From the NCBI GenBank assembly GCA_016630905.1, contig WBMQ01000003.1:434001-498000 (forward strand): a stretch of DNA of 64,000 bases. The letters are read 5' to 3'. The notes beneath the pieces are model-generated. The model saw only the letters and a program-made list of their open reading frames with translations. It had not been told where the DNA came from and did no database searches. Source of the stretch: Capillidium heterosporum (taxonomy: Eukaryota; Entomophthoromycota; Entomophthoromycetes; Entomophthorales; Capillidiaceae). Positions 56,977-64,000 of the stretch are shown piece by piece. The position numbers were made by a program, and so were the translations under genes. Every line of letters starts with the position of its first letter. Positions within the stretch are counted from its first letter, which is position 1.

Positions 56977-59830
56977 ATGCCAACCACTAAACAACCCGTC
57001 TTACCGTTCACCGGCACCCCAGCCCAAGATATCGAACGAGCCAAGCAGAATAGCAGTACTAACACGAACGACAGCAAGGTGGTGGAGCGTCCCAAGATTG
57101 CCCGCCGGTTAAGTGTACCCCGTGGTATCAACACTATAGCCACCCCCGAACTCAAACTCCCAAACGCTCAGTTTGCCAGATGTTGGGCCGAATTCCGCGC
57201 CACCGATAATGACGGTAAGTTGATTAGCTTATTTTGCAGAGCATTTACTGACGACTTATAAAGACGTGGAGTCTATCCAAAAGTCTATTATCAAGCATAT
57301 GAGCAACACTTTAGCTTTTACTCCTGAAAAAATTGACTCCTTGGTCCTCTATCAGTCGGTATCTCACTCGTAAGTTATTTCACGCTATATGCATATTCAT
57401 CTAAATAGTGTGCGTGACCGTCTTATCTACCACTGGAACAACACGCAGATGGTAAATTTACAAAATAATATTTACTAACAGTAATAGCACTACATAGCCA
57501 AGAACCCTAAGCAGGTCTACTACCTTTCCATGGAGTTCTTGTTAGGTCGTTCTTTAGATAACGCTGTCAACGCCTTGGGTATCAAGGATGCCTACGCCCA
57601 GTCTACCCAGCAGCTCGGCTTCTCCATGGAAGACCTTATCGATGAGGAGCGCGATGCCGCCCTCGGTAACGGTGGTTTAGGTCGTTTAGCCGCCTGCTAC
57701 ATGGACTCTTTAGCCTCATGCGACCTACCTGGTTGGGGTTACGGTCTCCGTTACAACTACGGCATGTTCCAGCAGCGCATAAGTGATGGCTACCAGCAGG
57801 AAGTGCCCGATTACTGGCTCAACTTTGTCAATCCCTGGGAACTGCCCCGTCTCGACAAGGCCTACAACGTCCGCTTCTTTGGTAACCTACGCGATGAGAA
57901 GGATCCTAAGACCGGCAAGACTAAGCGAGTATGGGAGAACGGTCAAATCGTCCAAGCTGTCGCCTACGACGTACCTATCCCTGGCTACAACACTACCACC
58001 ATGGGTAACATCCGTCTATGGAACTCGCGTCCTACCCACACCTTCGACCTCAGCTCCTTCAACGAAGGTGACTATGATCGTTCGGTATCAGAGAAGCGTT
58101 CGGCTGAGAACATCACCTCTGTACTCTACCCCAACGACAACCACATGGTTGGTAAGGAGCTTCGTTTGAAGCAGGAGTATTTCCTGGTCTGTGCCACCTT
58201 GCAGGATATCATCCACCGTTTCAAGTCCAAGGAAAACCACAATTGGTCTGAGTTTTCAAATCAAGTCGCCATCCAGCTCAATGACACCCATCCCACCTTA
58301 GCTATCCCCGAACTCCAGCGTATTTTAGTCGATGAGGAAGGTTTGGAATGGGACGCAGCCTGGGCCATTGTAACCAAGACCTTCGCCTTCACCAATCACA
58401 CCGTCCTACCTGAAGCTTTAGAGCGCTGGCCTGTACCCTTAGTACAGCACTTGCTACCCCGTCACATGGAGATTATCTACGCCCTCAACCTCTTCTTCCT
58501 ACAGAAAGTCGAGAAGATGTTCCCCGGTGACCGTGAACTTTTAGTCCAGGTTTCAGCCGTTGAAGAAGGTTCCCCCCAATATCTGCGTATGGCCAACCTG
58601 GCTGTCATTGGTTCTCATACCGTTAATGGTGTAGCCGAGCTCCACTCCAATCTAGTCAAGTCCCAACTTTTCCCAGCCTTCATTAGATACTTTGGGCCTG
58701 AGAAGTTCACTAACGTCACCAACGGTATCTCTCCCAGGCGTTGGTTGCACCAGGCCAACCCCAACTTGAGCAACTTGATCACCTCCAAGGTTGGGGATGA
58801 CAGCTGGGTTAAAGATCTGTCCAAGCTGAGTGTACTCGCTGATTTTGCCTCCGACAAGAACTTCCAGGAGACCTGGTTGGATGTCAAGTATCAGAACAAG
58901 GTGCGTTTGGCTAGCTATATCAAGAACACTTTGGATATTGATATCAACCCGGAAGCCCTTTTCGATATCCAAGTTAAACGTATCCACGAGTACAAGCGTC
59001 AGTTCATGAACATCTTATCAGTCATCCACCGCTACTACGAGCTCAAGGCTCTGACCCCAGCCCAACTTAAAGAAGTTGTGCCTCGTGTAGTAATCTTTGG
59101 TGGTAAAGCCGCCCCCGGTTACTTCATCGCCAAGTTGGTGATCAAATTGATCAACGCAGTAGGTGCCAAGGTCAACACGGACACTACAATCCAAGACAAG
59201 TTGAAGGTCGTCTTCCTACCCGACTACAATGTCTCCTTGGCCGAAGTCATCATCCCAGCCTCTGACATCTCGCAGCATATCTCGACTGCTGGTACCGAAG
59301 CTTCGGGTACCTCCAACATGAAGTTTGTCCTCAACGGTGGCCTCATCTTAGGTACGGTCGATGGAGCCAACATCGAGATTGGCGAGGAGATTGGTGAGGA
59401 CAACATCTTCTTCTTCGGGTGCTTGACCAAGGACGTTGAGGACCACCGCCACAACAACCGTATGGGTAAAGGTCAAGTCGATCCCAAACTTGCCGCCGTC
59501 TTGGACAAGATCAATGCTGGTGAATTTGGTGACAACTCCATCTTTGCTCCATTGATCAACACCTTGAACCAAGGCTCCGACTTTTACTTATTGTCTATCG
59601 ACTTTGAGTCGTACTTGCAAGCTCAAGCCAAGATCGCTGAAAGCTTCGTTGACCGTGAGTCGTGGGCCAAGAAGAGCATCTTGTGTACGGCCGGTATGGC
59701 CAAGTTCTCTGCTGACCGCAGTATCCAGGACTACGCCGAACGTATCTGGAATATTGAGCCTTGCCCACCCCCCAGCAACTCCCAAGCTATCTTGGAAGAT
59801 CTCAAAGTGGTCTACCATCAGGATATCTAA
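56977..59830 (+). CDS. GPH1: Glycogen phosphorylase
   Basis: It releases glucose-1-phosphate from glycogen using pyridoxal phosphate in the cytosol. The exons are 56977-57214, 57240-57369, 57409-57451 and 57488-59830. Phases agree for 917 aa, a usual fungal length. Family landmarks are SVRDRLIYHWNNTQ across exons 2-3, YYLSMEFLLGRSLDNA, DAALGNGGLGRLAACYMDSL, VKRIHEYKRQFMN and GTEASGTSNMKFVLNGGL with the PLP-binding lysine at about residue 749. The N-terminal extension carries KIARRLSVPRG, an Arg-Arg-x-Ser site at Ser46. It is placed like the phosphorylated Ser14 or Thr19 of animal and yeast enzymes, so control by a cAMP-dependent-type kinase is likely. Intron 1 is only 25 nt. Strong codon bias suggests abundant expression. 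Confidence 0.96.
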
Positions 59831-61412
59831 GGATTTTTAACAGTGCGATATGTAGTAAATTTTAGTATTTTAGTTGGCTTTGGTATTTTAGATAGTCTTT
59901 TAGTTCAATTTTTCTATATAAAGGTTTTGCATATCCAACTACATTGGAAAGATCAAGTAATATTACTTATCAACTGTTTAAACTACAACTGCTAAAATAG
60001 TTTAAATTACATACCTTTTTTATATTCATATATTTTAATATAGGCTGGTATATATTTTTTGTAAAGTACAATAAGTGGTCAATAAAAGACCGGCATAGAA
60101 ATTTGACTTTTATTTGCATGGCTTTAAAGATTTTTTAGAAACTTAGTTGCTTGAAGGAATGGAATAATCGAAGACACCTATATTCATTTAATTTTGGTTC
60201 CATAAATATAAAACTGCATATATTTGTAAAAGTTAATGGTCCTATATAGATATGTTCGATTCTTGTTCAATAGCTTTAAATAATAGTTCGTGGTCTATGT
60301 AGAGTTTAAAGTCTCTTACACTGCAATTTAATTTTAAATAGAGAGTATATTGATACTTCCAAGTATCAATTCCATCAGCTACTTATTGAAGGTCCATTTA
60401 CTTCTATTAAAAGTGACGATGAGCTGAAACTCTGACTTTTGTGTTGCAGCTATCGGAAAAATGAATCTTGTATGGAAGAATAAACCAGTTCAATTAATGT
60501 CATTTCCTTTTAAATAACAATAATTAAGGCTCTGATTGTTCCCGTTTCTTTATACCTTTGTACCCACCTCCAATATTTGAGTTCCAGCCGCCAGTGAAGG
60601 TGCTCTAGATGGATTGTTGATAACTTTTTTGCTAGCTAGAATAGTATACCGATATAATATATTCTTAAAGAAAGGCAACTAAAATGGAGCAATCCAAGGC
60701 AAGCTGGATCCAAATTCTGATGCATAAAAATGCATTGTAACAAAATGTCAATTTTTAATTTATAAATATAATACTTTGATACGAATGTCCCACATCTTTA
60801 TCTATCAATAGGCAATCTCATATAATGTTATATTGGGTCTTTTGCCTTTGAAATCTCAAAAGGTAGACATTTATATTATTGAATACGCGATATATAAAGC
60901 CATAAATTTGAATTTGAACTTAGCTACCTTCTAAAATACTAGAGCCAGTCAAGCGGCATCATTCCGTATGTCTTTGATTCTTTCGGTATATTCAGAATTA
61001 AAAAGTAATGTTATATATATCATTCTAAACATGTTTTCTTTGCCATTACTGTTTTTATCGGACAGGACTTCATTTTTCCGAATACAATTAAATATTTTCA
61101 TGTAAAATTCGAATCACGTCTATAGTTCCAGGTATTCGGAACTAGTATACCTTGTAACACAAATCTTGGAATCCCTCTAATTTATCGAAAACCAACCTTT
61201 TGTGTTCCAACAATACATTTTACTTATATACTAATACATTAAGGGTACATGTGTACTTGAACGTCACAATAATAGAATTCATAAAAATAAATCATCGCCA
61301 ATAAGCTACAAAAATTATGCGAGGTGTACATGAAAACATCAAAACAGCTATATATACTACACAGAAGACCTTGGCATCTATTTATTTAATTAGATCTAAT
61401 AAGCAGTAAAAG
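59831..61412. other. Intergenic AT-rich, 1.6 kb
   Basis: No supported gene. TATATATA at 61349-61356 lies 57 nt upstream of the next start codon and is its likely TATA box. Confidence 0.4.
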
Positions 61413-61793
61413 ATGGCCAAATTCCTTTACCTATTCATAGCAATTTTTACAATCCTAAATCCCAACGTATCAGCCTGGCCCAAGCCCAATTTTGCCCAGG
61501 CAGCAGCTGGTGTCACCATCTTGGGTACAATCGGGACTCAAGTTAGCAAATATATACCGGGAACCACCGGTAACGTATTAAGTACGATTTCAGGTCTAGC
61601 CGCAACGGCAGGTGGCTTCGCCACCATCCATAATGAGAGTAAGAAAAAGAAAGAGGCAAAGGCAGCTGCAGCGGCACCTGTTCTACCATTACCCAACCAA
61701 AATCCTAACCCCCAACCTCCTCAGCCTCAAGCCCCACCGAGGCCCAACACGCAACCCCCTCCCAAGAACGGTGGTCGTAGAAATTCGATTTAA
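61413..61793 (+). CDS. Small secreted Ala/Gly-core, Pro-rich-tail protein (intact family member)
   Basis: 126 aa. The signal peptide MAKFLYLFIAIFTILNPNVSA is followed by WPKPNFAQAAAGVTILGTIG, an Ala/Gly/Thr-rich uncharged core to about residue 75, a Lys/Ala stretch (SKKKKEAKAAAAA), a Pro/Asn/Gln-rich tail (NPNPQPPQPQAPPRPN) and a basic end GGRRNSI. It is the only intact copy of a three-member family (others at 44586 and 63660). The Gly/Ala-rich core could embed in a membrane or self-assemble, and the Pro-rich tail looks like a wall-spanning linker; both are guesses. It has no cysteine and no known domain. Confidence 0.65.
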   Translation: MAKFLYLFIAIFTILNPNVSAWPKPNFAQAAAGVTILGTIGTQVSKYIPGTTGNVLSTISGLAATAGGFATIHNESKKKKEAKAAAAAPVLPLPNQNPNPQPPQPQAPPRPNTQPPPKNGGRRNSI

Positions 61794-63659
61794 ATTTATT
61801 AATAAACTACCTGCATTTTTACCCACTACCTTGTTTATGTTATATATTGGAAAGTTGTCGTTCGTTACACTAGATATAGCAAATGATCTTAGATATATGA
61901 TCTGTTTTTAGAGCCTACACTGTATTTTAGCCTATAAATTTATATAAACCATTTAGTTGTATAGGTTTAATTGAGATGTAGTGCTTAAATGCTTTGAGTG
62001 TTGCCTCCACGATATTTCCATTATCTATAACATTAATATTGAAAGCATATTTTGGAAAATATAATTTTTGACAAGTTAGCTACCTGTTTACTTAAGATCA
62101 TGTTGGCTCTTACCCTGGTAATATCAACTCTGGTAATTTTAATAACCACTTATATTTTGATCTGCGTAAAATATATGTTCATCTATTTGCTAGATCTACT
62201 TGTATAGAACTTTGTACTACTAGTACTTTGGTGACTTCTTTTAGGGTGCTATTTTAATAGTGGAGAGAGCTTAAAGGTGACTTATACGTTTATATGAGGG
62301 GCAATTCTATATCTTCAAAATCAGCCTAGGACTGTGGTAAAAATATTGCTATAGGAAGCACCGTTCCATCCGTCGTAATAAGTCTCATGCTCAGTAGGAG
62401 AATAGCAGAAATTTTGGTAGAAATTAGAGCAGCTTCAACAACAGTGATATCAATATCATGCAACCTCTAACCTTCATATTAGAATGATAAACAAGCTTCT
62501 AGTTTTTTCAATTCGTTAGGTGTCAGTCTCTAACTGCAACAACACTATACGCATGAAGGTATATACTGTCAGTGGAGATAACTACAGCCCTAGGAATTAC
62601 AGCCATTTAGGTAACAGCTCTGACTGTGAAGGCGGGGTTCGTCTCAGGAAATTTAAACCTCACACCTTTCATATCATAGCTATCAGAAAGATGAAAATTG
62701 TAAGGAAATTATAAACTAGTTACACTGTGCTATCTCTTTAAGGGAAAATATTTATTTACATATTGAAACCAATTTGAACTTTTGAGTTCCAGTTGTTGAC
62801 GGATTTATTCTAGACTTATCCATTAACCATACCTTGTAAATTAGAGCAGAATGCCGACATAAAGTAACTTTTAAGTTAATACCAACTCGAAAGAGTAAAA
62901 AAGAAACGGGCTAAATAGATTTGGGGAACCACAGAAGGATATTGTAATGAATTTTTAATCAAGCTTGGTGACTATATGAGTTAAATTCTTACCGAAGGGC
63001 AAAACTATATATTGCTCCATTGTATCTATTACCTTTACAGTCGCAAATGGTGGATATATGTTTTAGCGAACATACGTTGTGTAGAGAACTGTATATTTAA
63101 CTATCAAATTTGACTACTCTAGGATCCTAGGAGGCAGCTCGAGAAGTATTGTTTTGGACTATACATTTGAAAATAGCCCTATATGCATTTGATCTGTTCA
63201 GCGTTTTTGAAGCTTTACAGCTACAGCAAAATATACACTATTATATTTATTTTTCCTTTACATCATTACCGCTTTTATTGCATATTACTTCAACTTTGAA
63301 AATATTAGATTTTCATAAATATATATTACCAAGCCTACAGCTCCAGTTATTTGAAACCAGTATATCTTATAGTATAGGTGGTTGAAGCTTTTTAATTTAT
63401 CAAGGATACAGTTTTCATGTTTTAGCAATATAGTTTACCTAAATTAATATATTGAAGGCTATATATGTATTTGATCCTTCAGATTAACAAAAATTATAAA
63501 AGGTAAAGAAATACATTTGTCAATAAACTACAACAGCTATGTGACCAAAATATAATAAACTCAATATATATATATGGTGTATAGCAATTTATAGCATCTA
63601 AAAATTATACAACTATGCCAACAGGCAAAATACGGTTTCAATTCCAACAATATTAAGAA
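61794..63659. other. Intergenic AT-rich, 1.9 kb
   Basis: No supported gene. Frames at 62520 and 63149 look like chance. Confidence 0.4.
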
Positions 63660-64000
63660 ATGATCAAGCTCCTCTATCTCTATGTAAAAATCTTTGTGAT
63701 CCTAAACCCCAGCATATCGACCTGGCCTAACTTCATCCAAATGGCAGCTAATATGAAGATTTTAGGTATAATTGGAACTCAGATGGGCAAGTGCATACCA
63801 GGAGTCTCAGGTAATGTAATGAATACAGTTTCAGGTTTTACTGGCACAGCTAGTAGTACCGCCACCATTTATAATGAGTATTAAAAAGGTGGTGGCCAGT
63901 ACACTAGTCCTACCTCTACCCAACTAAAACCTTAATCCGCAACCCGTTCAACCTCGACATCGAACAAACAACTCCTTTTCAATAACGGTGGCCGTAGAAA
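63660..64000 (+). pseudogene. Degenerate copy of the Pro-rich secreted protein, runs off the window
   Basis: It starts MIKLLYLYVKIFVILNPSIS (signal peptide), then WPNFIQMAANMKILGIIGTQMG and SGNVMNTVSGFTGTAS, clearly aligned with the gene at 61413. It meets a stop codon (TAA at 63882) where the paralogue has its Lys-rich segment. Beyond it, remnants of the Pro-rich tail and the GGR motif (near 63988) remain readable in DNA. The Ala-rich core has drifted (Met, Ile and Asn replacements). It is an older pseudogene than the copy at 44586. Confidence 0.65.

Noticed and set aside
1..64000. CRISPR arrays, prokaryotic operons, phage or viral genes
   Set aside because: No regularly spaced repeats, no Shine-Dalgarno-led gene strings and no viral protein signatures; the splicing and gene content are fungal nuclear.

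Overview
The window is nuclear DNA of a filamentous or early-diverging fungus. The evidence is spliceosomal introns (mostly 35-80 nt, GTAAGT-like donors, TACTAAC- or CTAAT-like branch sites) and a set of fungal and opisthokont genes: SAGA subunit Sgf11, Pex3, a Pol I RPA34.5-like subunit, a TMF/Sgm1 golgin, CENP-K, ribosomal eL39, a GPI-anchored GH72 glucanosyltransferase with a CBM43 module, glycogen phosphorylase, and a MATA-type HMG-box factor. Intergenic DNA is very AT-rich and often 1-3 kb long. Exons are richer in GC, most clearly in the wall-enzyme and glycogen phosphorylase genes. I cannot name the species. The intron-rich genes and the UPF0598 and CENP-K homologues argue against a budding yeast, and a non-Dikarya lineage is possible but unproven.

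Layout. 0-16 kb: SGF11-like gene, a MIR-domain protein, a secreted low-complexity protein, a gene-poor 3 kb, an uncharacterised conserved 427-aa protein, tRNA-Glu(CTC), and a seven-exon TMF/Sgm1 golgin gene. 16-25 kb: HAD phosphatase, a truncated inverted copy of another gene's 5' end, PEX3 and an NSUN-type RNA methyltransferase transcribed divergently, and an RPA34.5-like gene. 25-39 kb: HMG-box factor in a gene desert, a nine-exon WD40 gene, eL39, a zinc-finger protein, a 48-aa secreted peptide precursor with a Kex2-like Lys-Arg site, and a UPF0598 gene. 40-49 kb: a cluster of small secreted Thr-rich proteins, including two identical copies in a roughly 460-bp inverted repeat, a Pro-rich secreted protein and a protein with 30-aa tandem repeats; several of these carry single-base insertions. 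49-60 kb: CENP-K, GH72 enzyme, a five-exon unknown gene and glycogen phosphorylase. 61-64 kb: two more Pro-rich secreted paralogues, one of them degenerate.

The housekeeping genes serve unrelated pathways, as is usual in eukaryotes, and do not form operons. The accessory theme is expansion of short secreted proteins by local, often inverted, duplication. Two near-identical inverted duplications of about 440-460 bp, each carrying a promoter, are the most distinctive structural signal. All gene models were spliced by eye. Exon phases were checked for every multi-exon model, but no transcript or homology search was available.
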